From positions 1-7,681 of the forward strand of contig JBFKFP010000136.1 of the NCBI GenBank assembly GCA_041618535.1: 7,681 nucleotides of DNA. The letters run 5' to 3'. The notes beneath the pieces were generated by a model. It ran no database searches. It was not told the DNA's origin and was given only the letters and a program-made list of their open reading frames with translations. Position 1 is the first letter of the stretch. Each line of letters begins with the position of its first letter. The translations under genes were made by a program, and so were the position numbers. Source of the stretch: SHLJ01 sp041618535 (GTDB taxonomy: Bacteria; Bacteroidota; Bacteroidia; Flavobacteriales; Flavobacteriaceae). Below are positions 1 to 6,170 of this stretch, one piece after another.

Positions 1-1
1 A

Positions 2-1885
2 TCAGATATTCGTAAAGGGATAACCAAACTTTTATACGTAGCTCCAGAATCGCTAACCAAACAGGAATATATTGATTTCCTCCGTTCAGTAACCATCTCC
101 TTCATGGCCATAGACGAGGCGCATTGCATAAGTGAATGGGGGCATGATTTCAGGCCGGAATACAGGAATCTCAGGAATATTGTAGGACGAATGGGAGTAG
201 ATATCCCTATTATTGGTTTAACTGCCACGGCTACACCCAAGGTACAGGAGGATATATTGAAGAATCTCGGCATTACCGATGCAAATACCTTTAAAGCTTC
301 TTTTAACAGGCCCAATCTATATTATGAAGTTCGACCAAAGACCAAAACGGTCGACGCCGATATTATTCGGTTCATCAAGCAGAATTCCGGGAAATCGGGT
401 ATCGTTTATTGCCTTAGCCGGAAAAGAGTAGAGGAGTTATCACAGGTGTTACAGGTAAATGGTATCAACGCCGTACCCTATCACGCTGGACTTGATGCCA
501 AGACCAGGAGCAGGCATCAGGATATGTTCCTGATGGAAGATGCGGATGTTGTTGTAGCTACGATCGCTTTTGGAATGGGAATAGACAAACCAGATGTGCG
601 CTTTGTGATACATCATGATATTCCCAAAAGTATTGAGAGCTATTACCAGGAAACGGGCCGTGCAGGCCGTGATGGCGGTGAAGGCCATTGCCTGGCATTT
701 TATTCCTACAAGGACATAGAAAAGCTTGAGAAATTCATGGCAGGAAAACCGGTAGCAGAGCAGGAGATTGGTCATGCGCTTTTGCAGGAGGTTGTTGCCT
801 ATGCCGAAACGTCTATCTCCCGGAGGAAATTTATGCTGCATTATTTTGGAGAAGAGTTCGACAATGAAACCGGTGAAGGAGGGGATATGGATGACAATGT
901 CCGGAATCCGAAGAAAAAGGTAGAAGCTGGTAAGGAAGTCCAAATCCTGTTAAAAACGGTCGATGCCACCAATGAAAAGTATAAGGCCAAAGACCTTGTA
1001 AATGTATTGATCGGCAGGCCAAATGCCTTAATTATTTCTCACAGGACTAACGAACTGCCGATATTCGGTGTTGGTGATGAGAAAGAGGATTCCTTCTGGA
1101 TGGCACTTATCCGCCAGGTCCTTGTAAGCGGTCTGTTAAGAAAGGATATAGAGTCTTACGGTGTACTGAAATTGACCTCAGAGGGCGAGTCTTTTATCGA
1201 TTCACAGAAGCCATTTATGATGACTGAAGATCATAAATACGATGATGAGGGTGATGATACAGTGATAACAGCAACGAAATCGGGGGGTGGAGCTGCTGAC
1301 GATAAACTACTGAAGATGCTCAAGGATTTGCGGAAACAGGTGGCGAAGAAACGCGGTGTGCCTCCATTCGTAATTTTTCAGGATCCTTCGCTCGAGGATA
1401 TGGCGCTGAAATATCCTGTTAATCTTGACGAGTTATCCAATGTGCATGGTGTTGGTGAAGGAAAGGCCACGAAGTATGGAAAGGAATTCGTGGAACTTAT
1501 CGGCCGCTACGTGGAAGAGAATGATGTTATGCGTCCCGATGATCTTGTGGTAAAGTCTACAGGAAGCAATTCAGCTCTTAAACTGTTCATCATACAAAAT
1601 ATAGACCGACAATTACCTCTTGATGATATTGCTTCGTCCAAGGGGATGGAAATGCCGGAATTCATCAAGGAGATGGAGGCGATAGTTTATTCCGGTACAA
1701 AATTGAATATTTCTTACTGGATTGATGAGATCCTTGACGAGGATCAGCAGGAAGAGATCCATGATTATTTTATGGAATCGGAGACCGATAAGATCTCTGT
1801 TGCAATCGATGAATTCGATGGGGATTATGAGGACGAGGAACTTCGTCTTTACCGGATCAAATTCATCAGTGAGGTCGCTAACTAA
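2..1885 (+). CDS. recQ: ATP-dependent DNA helicase RecQ, 5'-truncated by window edge, zinc-site-less variant
   Basis: 3'-5' superfamily 2 DNA helicase used in recombination and repair. The frame is open from base 2 with no start, so about 100 N-terminal residues, including the Walker A motif, lie outside the window; 627 residues are visible. Numbering visible residues: the DEAH box is at 38-41, followed by the RecQ aromatic-rich loop (HCISEWGHDFRPEY); motif III TATAT at 74-78; motif IV near VYC 135-137; motif V GMGIDKPDVR at 191-200; and motif VI QETGRAGRD at 216-224. Next come the RQC region (about 255-400), an HRDC domain (about 434-505) and a roughly 110-residue acidic C-terminal extension that may carry a helix-turn-helix. 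The RQC zinc subdomain keeps its framework (RRKFMLHYFGEEF) but the four cysteine ligands are absent; the whole visible protein has only three cysteines, all in the helicase core. The first ATG, at 104, is internal (the DEAH-box methionine) and not the true start. Identity is certain. Confidence 0.97.
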   Translation, partial: SDIRKGITKLLYVAPESLTKQEYIDFLRSVTISFMAIDEAHCISEWGHDFRPEYRNLRNIVGRMGVDIPIIGLTATATPKVQEDILKNLGITDANTFKASFNRPNLYYEVRPKTKTVDADIIRFIKQNSGKSGIVYCLSRKRVEELSQVLQVNGINAVPYHAGLDAKTRSRHQDMFLMEDADVVVATIAFGMGIDKPDVRFVIHHDIPKSIESYYQETGRAGRDGGEGHCLAFYSYKDIEKLEKFMAGKPVAEQEIGHALLQEVVAYAETSISRRKFMLHYFGEEFDNETGEGGDMDDNVRNPKKKVEAGKEVQILLKTVDATNEKYKAKDLVNVLIGRPNALIISHRTNELPIFGVGDEKEDSFWMALIRQVLVSGLLRKDIESYGVLKLTSEGESFIDSQKPFMMTEDHKYDDEGDDTVITATKSGGGAADDKLLKMLKDLRKQVAKKRGVPPFVIFQDPSLEDMALKYPVNLDELSNVHGVGEGKATKYGKEFVELIGRYVEENDVMRPDDLVVKSTGSNSALKLFIIQNIDRQLPLDDIASSKGMEMPEFIKEMEAIVYSGTKLNISYWIDEILDEDQQEEIHDYFMESETDKISVAIDEFDGDYEDEELRLYRIKFISEVAN

Positions 1886-1907
1886 TTTCCCTGTTTCCCA
1901 CTTTCTC

Positions 1908-1951
1908 TTTGTTTTAGAAAGGCCTATCTTTGCCGCTCTAAACATAAAAAC
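1908..1951 (+). promoter_or_regulatory. Bacteroidota-type promoter and A-rich leader of the PPIase gene
   Basis: TATCTTTG at 1925-1932 matches the Bacteroidota -7 consensus TAnnTTTG exactly. The -33 element is weak: a TTTC ends at 1905, giving a 19-nt spacer, and a TTTG at 1908-1911 is too close (13 nt). Transcription would begin around 1938, leaving a leader of about 14 nt that is A-rich (AAACATAAAAAC) before the ATG at 1952, as is usual where Shine-Dalgarno sequences are not used. It lies in the 66-bp gap after recQ, so the isomerase gene can be transcribed independently. Not experimentally supported. Confidence 0.6.
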
Positions 1952-2884
1952 ATGCAAGACGGACTATACGCAAAGATCAAAACTTCAAAAGGAGAAATTT
2001 TAATCGACCTTGAATTCGAAAAAACACCGGGAACGGTTGGTAATTTTGTTGCCCTGGCCGAAGGTGAGATGGAGAATTCTGCAAAGGCCCCGGGTGAGCC
2101 ATATTATGACGGATTAAAATTTCACCGGGTGATATCCGATTTTATGATCCAGGGAGGTTGTCCGCTCGGAACTGGAACCGGTAACCCTGGCTACCAGTTT
2201 GACGATGAATTCCATCCTGACTTAAAACATGACGGACCAGGAGTGCTTTCCATGGCCAATGCCGGTCCAGGCACCAACGGAAGCCAGTTCTTTATAACTC
2301 ATGTGCCTACCCCATGGTTAGATAACAATCATACGGTATTTGGCAAGGTGAATTCAGGTCAGGAAGTAGTTGATAAAATCAGCCAGGACGACCTTATCGA
2401 GAAGGTTGAGATCATAAGGGTAGGTGCCAAAGCAGAAAATTTTAATGCTAAAGAGGCTTTCACATCATTTGAGGCATCGAAGGCCGAAAGGCTTGAGAAA
2501 GAAAAAGCTGAGCAGGAAGTGCAACTTAATGAATTAGCTGCCGGTTTTGAAAAGACTTCAAGTGGGTTGCGTTATCAAATCGTTCAGAAAGGAGATGGCC
2601 AATCGGCCAAAAAAGGTGACAAGGTAAGTGTCCATTACAGGGGTCAGCTTGCTGATGGAACCGTTTTTGATTCGTCCTATAAAAGAAATCAGCCTATTGA
2701 TTTCCAGTTAGGAATTGGACAGGTAATTCCCGGATGGGATGAGGGGATCAGTCTTCTCAAAGTTGGTGATAAGGCTCGTTTCGTTATTCCTTCAGACCTG
2801 GCTTACGGAAGCAAGGGAGCCGGTGGGGTAATTCCTCCGAATGCGACTTTGATTTTCGATGTTGAATTGATGAAGGTAAGTTAA
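1952..2884 (+). CDS. Cyclophilin-FKBP fusion peptidyl-prolyl cis-trans isomerase
   Basis: A 310-residue dual peptidyl-prolyl isomerase that should speed proline isomerisation during protein folding. An N-terminal cyclophilin domain (about 5-158) keeps the catalytic set, matched by eye to human cyclophilin A: R59 in FHR, F64, M65, Q67, A102, Q112, F114, W122 and H127. A charged, probably helical linker (about 160-200, rich in E, K and A) leads to a C-terminal FKBP domain (about 203-309) with the FKBP12 pocket residues: Y229, F239, D240, F251, V258, I259, W262, Y285 and F302. No signal peptide or lipobox is visible, so it is probably cytoplasmic. The start at 1952 fits the promoter just upstream. 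Its stop codon overlaps, tail to tail, the stop of the anti-sigma gene on the other strand. Dual cyclophilin-FKBP proteins are known from some flavobacteria and protists; whether both domains act here is inference from intact active sites. Confidence 0.95.
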   Translation: MQDGLYAKIKTSKGEILIDLEFEKTPGTVGNFVALAEGEMENSAKAPGEPYYDGLKFHRVISDFMIQGGCPLGTGTGNPGYQFDDEFHPDLKHDGPGVLSMANAGPGTNGSQFFITHVPTPWLDNNHTVFGKVNSGQEVVDKISQDDLIEKVEIIRVGAKAENFNAKEAFTSFEASKAERLEKEKAEQEVQLNELAAGFEKTSSGLRYQIVQKGDGQSAKKGDKVSVHYRGQLADGTVFDSSYKRNQPIDFQLGIGQVIPGWDEGISLLKVGDKARFVIPSDLAYGSKGAGGVIPPNATLIFDVELMKVS

Positions 2885-3675
2885 AGGAGCACATTTGTGA
2901 TCAGTGCCTCAACCGTAGGATGATCATTGCCTCCTGCCGGTTCTATGGTGATATTTAAGGACTCGGCCTTGGCAATATATTTCAGATCAACCATATCCTG
3001 GCCCTTGGGGATGACTCCCATATCTATCATCTCGCCTTCTACATCGGCCCATACCTGGTAGGTCTTATCGGGCTCCAATTCAGCCAATCCGTCGGTTTTG
3101 ATCATTACTTTCTCATCATCTGAATTAAGATAAACCACGGCCACAGACTGAGGAGACAAACTATTGCCGCTCATTACGAGTTTTCTCGATCCAGGATCAT
3201 TCACCATATTGAACCAGTCTGCCGTTTCCTTCAATTTCGATTCCAGGCTGGCCAACTGATCCTGCAGACCTTCTGTTTCAGATGTCATGGCATCCAATCT
3301 TTTTTCGGCCCTTTGCCAATTCTGGTACATCCATACGGAATTGATCAGTAGAATGGCAGCCAAACTCGCGGCAATATAAAAATACGACGGTGTCTTGATT
3401 CTCTTATCGATTGAAATAACCGGTATCTCCTTCGATTTCACAGAAGGAGAATCCAATCTGTTTAAAAGTGCCGACTTAATATTTTCCGGGGGTATTACAG
3501 CATTTTCCAGGCCGAGTTGTTCAAACTGGACCTCAAGGGCTGTCAATTCCAGCTTTAGGTCGGGATCACGGTCCAGCACCCCCTCAACAGCGCGCCGATC
3601 ATCATCACTGAGTTCATCCAGCAGGTACAACTCCAGCAGACCTTTCTTCCGTATGTAAGTACTATTCCATTTCAT
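2881..3675 (-). CDS. RskA-like membrane-anchored anti-sigma factor
   Basis: A 264-residue predicted inner-membrane anti-sigma factor for the ECF sigma factor encoded just upstream. The N-terminal cytoplasmic part (about 8-75) has the helical anti-sigma layout beginning LLELYLLDELSDDDRR. It has no HxxxCxxC zinc motif, and the whole protein has no cysteine. A single transmembrane segment lies at about 97-115, followed by a likely coiled coil (about 121-155) and a C-terminal RskA-type domain (about 160-262) with YQVWAD at 206-211 and the family signature ITIEPAGGNDHPT at 242-254. The ATG at 3675 lies inside the sigma gene, a 14-bp overlap in another frame, so the two are probably translationally coupled. 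Known biology of the family: the membrane protein sequesters the sigma factor until regulated proteolysis frees it. The inducing signal cannot be read from the sequence. Confidence 0.9.
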   Translation of the reverse strand: MKWNSTYIRKKGLLELYLLDELSDDDRRAVEGVLDRDPDLKLELTALEVQFEQLGLENAVIPPENIKSALLNRLDSPSVKSKEIPVISIDKRIKTPSYFYIAASLAAILLINSVWMYQNWQRAEKRLDAMTSETEGLQDQLASLESKLKETADWFNMVNDPGSRKLVMSGNSLSPQSVAVVYLNSDDEKVMIKTDGLAELEPDKTYQVWADVEGEMIDMGVIPKGQDMVDLKYIAKAESLNITIEPAGGNDHPTVEALITNVLL

Positions 3676-4177
3676 AATTCTCCCTTAACTGTTTCAAAGC
3701 CTGTCGCACATATGATTTAAACGTGCCAAGAGGAACCTTCATGATCTCATGAGCCTCTTTGTGTGTATAGCCCTTAAAATAGACAAGGTCTATGGCTCGT
3801 TTATGATGAGCTTCCAGTTTTTGAATCGAACCATTGAGTTCGGTAAAATCCAACTTGTTCTCCTCCCCTCTATTTTCATATACACTCAAATCGTCGTTTT
3901 GGATGAGGTTCCTGTCTTTTCTTAAAGCATTGAGGGTGATGTTTTTAGCAATCCGATAAAGCCATGTATAAAATCGACCTTTTTCAGGGTCGTAGGAAGA
4001 AGCATTTTCCCAGGCTTTTACAAAGGTGTCCTGCAAAAGATTTTCTGCCATCTCGCGATCATGGCACATCCTGATGATCAGTCCGAAGATAGCACCCGAA
4101 TAATTATCATAAAGAATTGAAAGCGCTTTGGAGTCTTTTGTTCGAAAGGCCTGTATGAGTTGGGATTCATTCTCCAC
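3662..4177 (-). CDS. ECF-type RNA polymerase sigma factor (SigK-like)
   Basis: A 171-residue sigma-70 family factor of the extracytoplasmic-function type, with regions 2 and 4 only. Region 2 spans about 10-90, with the -10 recognition and core-binding stretch around AENLLQDTFVKAWENASSYD and FYTWLYRIAKNITLNALRK. Region 4 is at about 117-166, with a helix-turn-helix at GYTHKEAHEIMKVPLGTFKSYVRQ (137-159) for -35 recognition. The start is GTG: bases 4175-4177 read GTG on the minus strand, no ATG lies upstream in frame before a TGA at 4222-4220, and the family usually begins this many residues before region 2. It overlaps the RskA-like gene by 14 bp, the classic sigma/anti-sigma operon, and diverges from the fasciclin gene. 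Likely autoregulated, which is inference. The SigK label rests on the RskA partner and the fasciclin neighbour, not on a computed phylogeny. Confidence 0.93.
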   Translation of the reverse strand: MENESQLIQAFRTKDSKALSILYDNYSGAIFGLIIRMCHDREMAENLLQDTFVKAWENASSYDPEKGRFYTWLYRIAKNITLNALRKDRNLIQNDDLSVYENRGEENKLDFTELNGSIQKLEAHHKRAIDLVYFKGYTHKEAHEIMKVPLGTFKSYVRQALKQLRENYEME

Positions 4178-4302
4178 TTTGTTAAATGTAGTTAAAAAAA
4201 TGATAAAAAGTGTGAAGACTCATCCATCCACTATTCCGTCGTGTAATTAATAGTAGAAGCGCTTTACAACGTAAAAATTAATCGAATTAAAAATTAAAAG
4301 AA
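4178..4302. promoter_or_regulatory. Divergent regulatory region between ECF sigma and fasciclin genes
   Basis: A 125-bp AT-rich region from which both the sigma operon (leftward) and the fasciclin gene (rightward) must start. No TAnnTTTG housekeeping -7 element is seen in either orientation. A GC-richer patch at 4212-4241 stands out. It holds GAAGAC (4214-4219), a tandem CATCCATCC (4221-4229) and CCGTCG (4236-4241). GAAGAC and CGTCG are 17 nt apart, a spacing plausible for an ECF -35/-10 pair with a CGTC-type -10; this would give a leader of about 50 nt before the fasciclin ATG. A short inverted repeat, TTAAT/ATTAA, is at 4278-4290. The leader is very A-rich (AATTAAAAATTAAAAGAA). The promoter assignment is tentative. 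Confidence 0.4.
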
Positions 4303-4821
4303 ATGAAAAAAGTAGTATTTATCATCGCAAGTATCCTTATGATAGGATTCTCCAACACCGCAACCGCTCAGAACAAGCAAGATATTGTTGACATCGCTGT
4401 TTCAGTTGATGACTTTTCAACCCTTGTTACTGCCTTAAAAGCTGCCGACCTGGTTGGTGCGTTAAAGGGAGACGGACCATTTACAGTATTTGCCCCAACT
4501 AATGCAGCCTTCGGAAAAATAGATTCAGATACATTGGGATCTTTATTAGAGCCCGAAAACAGGGAAGCATTAACCGGAATACTTACCTATCACGTAATCA
4601 GCGGAAAAATTGCTGCCAGTGACGTTGTTGCTGCGCTTGAAAAAGGAAATGGCAAAGTAGATTTGAAAACCTTAAATGGTGCTGCCATTAAGGTGATGAG
4701 CAAGGAGGGCAAAATCTACCTGAAAGATCAAAATGGCAACTACAGCCAGATTGTGAAAACCGATGTAATGGGATCAAACGGTGTTATCCACATCATCGAT
4801 ACGGTAGTGATGCCTAAGTAG
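4303..4821 (+). CDS. Secreted fasciclin (FAS1) domain protein
   Basis: A 172-residue protein with a Sec signal peptide: MKK, a hydrophobic core VVFIIASILMIGF, and a likely cleavage after the ATA or TAQ around residues 21-23. There is no lipobox cysteine. The rest is one FAS1 domain with the H1 motif GPFTVFAPTNAAF at 58-70, the central YH at 96-97 and the H2 motif NGVIHIIDTVVMP at 159-171. It would be exported to the periplasm or beyond; FAS1 domains are adhesion or ligand-binding folds, but the role of small bacterial single-domain versions is poorly defined. The gene diverges from an ECF sigma/RskA pair, and M. tuberculosis SigK-RskA controls the FAS1 proteins MPT70 and MPT83, so control by the neighbouring sigma factor is a reasonable inference. 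It ends before a strong terminator, so it is probably monocistronic. Similar in length to MPT70. Confidence 0.95.
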   Translation: MKKVVFIIASILMIGFSNTATAQNKQDIVDIAVSVDDFSTLVTALKAADLVGALKGDGPFTVFAPTNAAFGKIDSDTLGSLLEPENREALTGILTYHVISGKIAASDVVAALEKGNGKVDLKTLNGAAIKVMSKEGKIYLKDQNGNYSQIVKTDVMGSNGVIHIIDTVVMPK

Positions 4822-4842
4822 TTGATGTTGATTGGTTGGTTG

Positions 4843-4872
4843 AAAAGCACTTCTTCGGAAGTGCTTTTTTCT
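4843..4872 (+). terminator. Rho-independent terminator with UUCG tetraloop
   Basis: An 11-bp perfect stem, AAAAGCACTTC (4843-4853) with GAAGTGCTTTT (4858-4868), closed by a C(TTCG)G tetraloop, the extra-stable RNA type. It runs into a T tract (4865-4870, then CTTTT). It starts 22 bp after the fasciclin stop codon and is therefore the fasciclin terminator. The opposite strand has only four T after the stem, so it is mainly directional. Confidence 0.92.
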
Positions 4873-4898
4873 TTTCGGGGTGTTTTAATATAATATCC

Positions 4899-4915
4899 GA
4901 CCTTTGAATAAATAA
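4899..4915 (+). promoter_or_regulatory. Possible -7 element and leader of the yfiT-like gene
   Basis: GACCTTTG at 4899-4906 differs from the Bacteroidota -7 consensus TAnnTTTG only in its first base, and sits 9 bp before the ATG, after the fasciclin terminator, where a new promoter is needed. The short distance would give a nearly leaderless transcript. No convincing -33 TTG is present at the expected spacing. Weak call. Confidence 0.3.
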
Positions 4916-5476
4916 ATGATCATGACATTATCAAACCCCGAGGAACTGGAGAGGCTTCGATATCCGGTTGGCAGGTTTCAACTTCCCGAAAATATCACCG
5001 AAACCGATGTGGTAAAATGGATCGAAATCTTATCTGAATTTCCGGGAAAATTAGAGTTTTTGGTATCCGGGCTTTCCGGTGAACAGCTCGATACAGTTTA
5101 CCGTCCGGATGGTTGGACCATCCGCCAGGTAGTTCATCATGTAGCTGACAGCCACACCCATAGCTATATCCGTTTTAAATGGGCCCTCACAGAAGACAAA
5201 CCTGTTATCAAGACTTATCACGAAGATCGCTGGGCCGAGTTACATGACAGCAAATCAGGTGCTATTGAGCCATCACTGGCTCAGTTGTCGGCTATTCATT
5301 ATAAGTTGGTAAAGCTGTTGAAAGGGCTTTCAGACACCGAGCTCGACAGAACTTTCATCCATCCGGAGTATAAGATAGAGTTGGCAATAAGGCAAAACAT
5401 CGCTCTTTATGCATGGCACAGTAATCATCATTATGCCCATATCCTCAATTGTATCAAAAAATATGGGTGGACCTGA
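4916..5476 (+). CDS. yfiT: YfiT-type DinB-superfamily metal-dependent protein (putative bacillithiol S-transferase)
   Basis: A 186-residue four-helix-bundle protein of the DinB/YfiT superfamily. It has the YfiT hallmarks: N-terminal LRYPVGRF (14-21), GWTIRQVVHHVADSH (66-80), SYIRFKWALTE (83-93), WHSNHHYAHI (167-176) and a GWT end. The three metal ligands known from Bacillus subtilis YfiT (His67, His160, His164) map by motif and spacing to H75, H168 and H172, all kept, so the metal site (Zn or Ni) should be intact. YfiT relatives in Firmicutes have been described as bacillithiol S-transferases that conjugate electrophiles such as drugs; whether this organism makes bacillithiol cannot be told here. 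Cytoplasmic, with no signal peptide. The ATG at 4916 is chosen; an in-frame ATG at 4922 is equally possible. The stop is 3 bp from the stop of the convergent leucine-rich-repeat gene. Confidence 0.88.
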   Translation: MIMTLSNPEELERLRYPVGRFQLPENITETDVVKWIEILSEFPGKLEFLVSGLSGEQLDTVYRPDGWTIRQVVHHVADSHTHSYIRFKWALTEDKPVIKTYHEDRWAELHDSKSGAIEPSLAQLSAIHYKLVKLLKGLSDTELDRTFIHPEYKIELAIRQNIALYAWHSNHHYAHILNCIKKYGWT

Positions 5477-5479
5477 GAT

Positions 5480-6121
5480 CTAATTGCAGGTGAATGCGTA
5501 TTCATCTTCCGGGTCTTTCTGCCATCCGGATGGGGTGTTCGTAAACTGTTCGGAATTTACCCTGATACAGGTCAGCGGATTATTGATTACATTGAGAATG
5601 GTCAGCGAGAAATTACTGGAAACATCTATATTTTCGATAGAATTATCAGGTATTACAAGCTGTTCAAGATCGAAGTTATTAGTGACATCAATACTGGTTA
5701 ACTGATTCCCGTTTAAACCCAGCTTTTCCAGGCTGGAAAGGTTGACGACATTGATCTCGGAAAGGCTGTTGCGTTCAGCAAAAATAAACTTAAGGTTGCT
5801 GTTCTGTGATATATTAATGGAACTGAGCATATTATCATTTACCCATAGGTTAACCAAACTGCTGAAATCGGAGAGGCCTTCGAGGCTGGAGATTCCCTTA
5901 TCATTCATTACAAGGTCAGTGATGTTTTCAATACTGCTCGTCGCCACACTGCCATCCAAAACATTATCAAACCCCAATTCTATCAATGCCTGTTCAAAAG
6001 CGGGGTCAGGAATATCTGTCCTCGCTGTATTGTTGTTATCATTATTTGTCCCGCCCCCATCGTCGGTAGAGGAACAGGAGATCAATCCCAAAATCGCTAT
6101 TATCCATCCAAGTTTTCGCAT
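5480..6121 (-). CDS. Leucine-rich-repeat lipoprotein
   Basis: A 213-residue exported lipoprotein of unknown partner. The signal peptide (MRKLGWIIAILGLISC) ends in the lipobox L13-I14-S15-C16. C16 is followed by S-S-T-D-D and a G/N-rich linker (22-33). The acidic pair near the lipidated cysteine resembles Bacteroidota surface-export signals, so surface exposure is possible. A conserved N-terminal cap (IPDPAFEQALIELGFDNV, 37-54) common in Bacteroidota repeat proteins leads into a partial repeat (65-83) and five 21-residue leucine-rich repeats (84-188). A C-terminal cap has two cysteines (C185, C212) that could form a disulfide. There is no T9SS C-terminal sorting domain. It is 49 bp downstream of, and codirectional with, the thioredoxin-like gene, so it may share its transcript. 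Likely role is protein or ligand binding; no specific function can be assigned. Confidence 0.88.
   Translation of the reverse strand: MRKLGWIIAILGLISCSSTDDGGGTNNDNNNTARTDIPDPAFEQALIELGFDNVLDGSVATSSIENITDLVMNDKGISSLEGLSDFSSLVNLWVNDNMLSSINISQNSNLKFIFAERNSLSEINVVNLSSLEKLGLNGNQLTSIDVTNNFDLEQLVIPDNSIENIDVSSNFSLTILNVINNPLTCIRVNSEQFTNTPSGWQKDPEDEYAFTCN
5558..5872 (-). repeat. Five in-frame 63-bp leucine-rich-repeat units
   Basis: Five consecutive units of exactly 21 codons (residues 84-104, 105-125, 126-146, 147-167 and 168-188 of the lipoprotein), each following the pattern xxNxxLxxLxVxxNxLxSIDV. They are alike in protein sequence but diverged in DNA, so this is an old structural repeat and not a recent tandem duplication. 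Confidence 0.8.
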
Positions 6122-6170
6122 ATTTTCTTTTATAATTTTTTAATTTTCACGTTGAAAACAGATACTGGTA

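Noticed and set aside
449..1022. Open frames of 164 and 63 codons on the minus strand inside recQ
   Set aside because: They lie wholly antisense to a clearly conserved helicase and their translations have no recognisable domain; they are shadow frames.
1722..2003. 93-codon plus-strand frame bridging the recQ end and the isomerase start
   Set aside because: It overlaps the conserved ends of both genes in another frame, spans the TATCTTTG promoter, and its translation has no domain features.
4224..4241. CCATCC and CCGTCG read as a SigK-type promoter
   Set aside because: Only 6 nt separate them, while a -35/-10 pair needs about 16-17 nt, so they cannot be that pair as such.
5558..5872. Tandem 63-bp periodicity considered as a CRISPR or recent DNA repeat
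   Set aside because: The units are coding, diverged at the DNA level and lack spacers; they are leucine-rich repeats.
5742..6143. 133-codon plus-strand frame antisense to the repeat lipoprotein
   Set aside because: The opposite strand carries a lipobox and five regular 21-residue repeats, which explains the sequence; the antisense frame is a by-product.
6144..6158. Inverted repeat TTTTCA-CGT-TGAAAA between the thioredoxin-like and lipoprotein genes
   Set aside because: The 6-bp stem is mostly A:T and no T tract follows it in the direction of transcription, so it does not qualify as a terminator; it could be an operator, but nothing else supports that.
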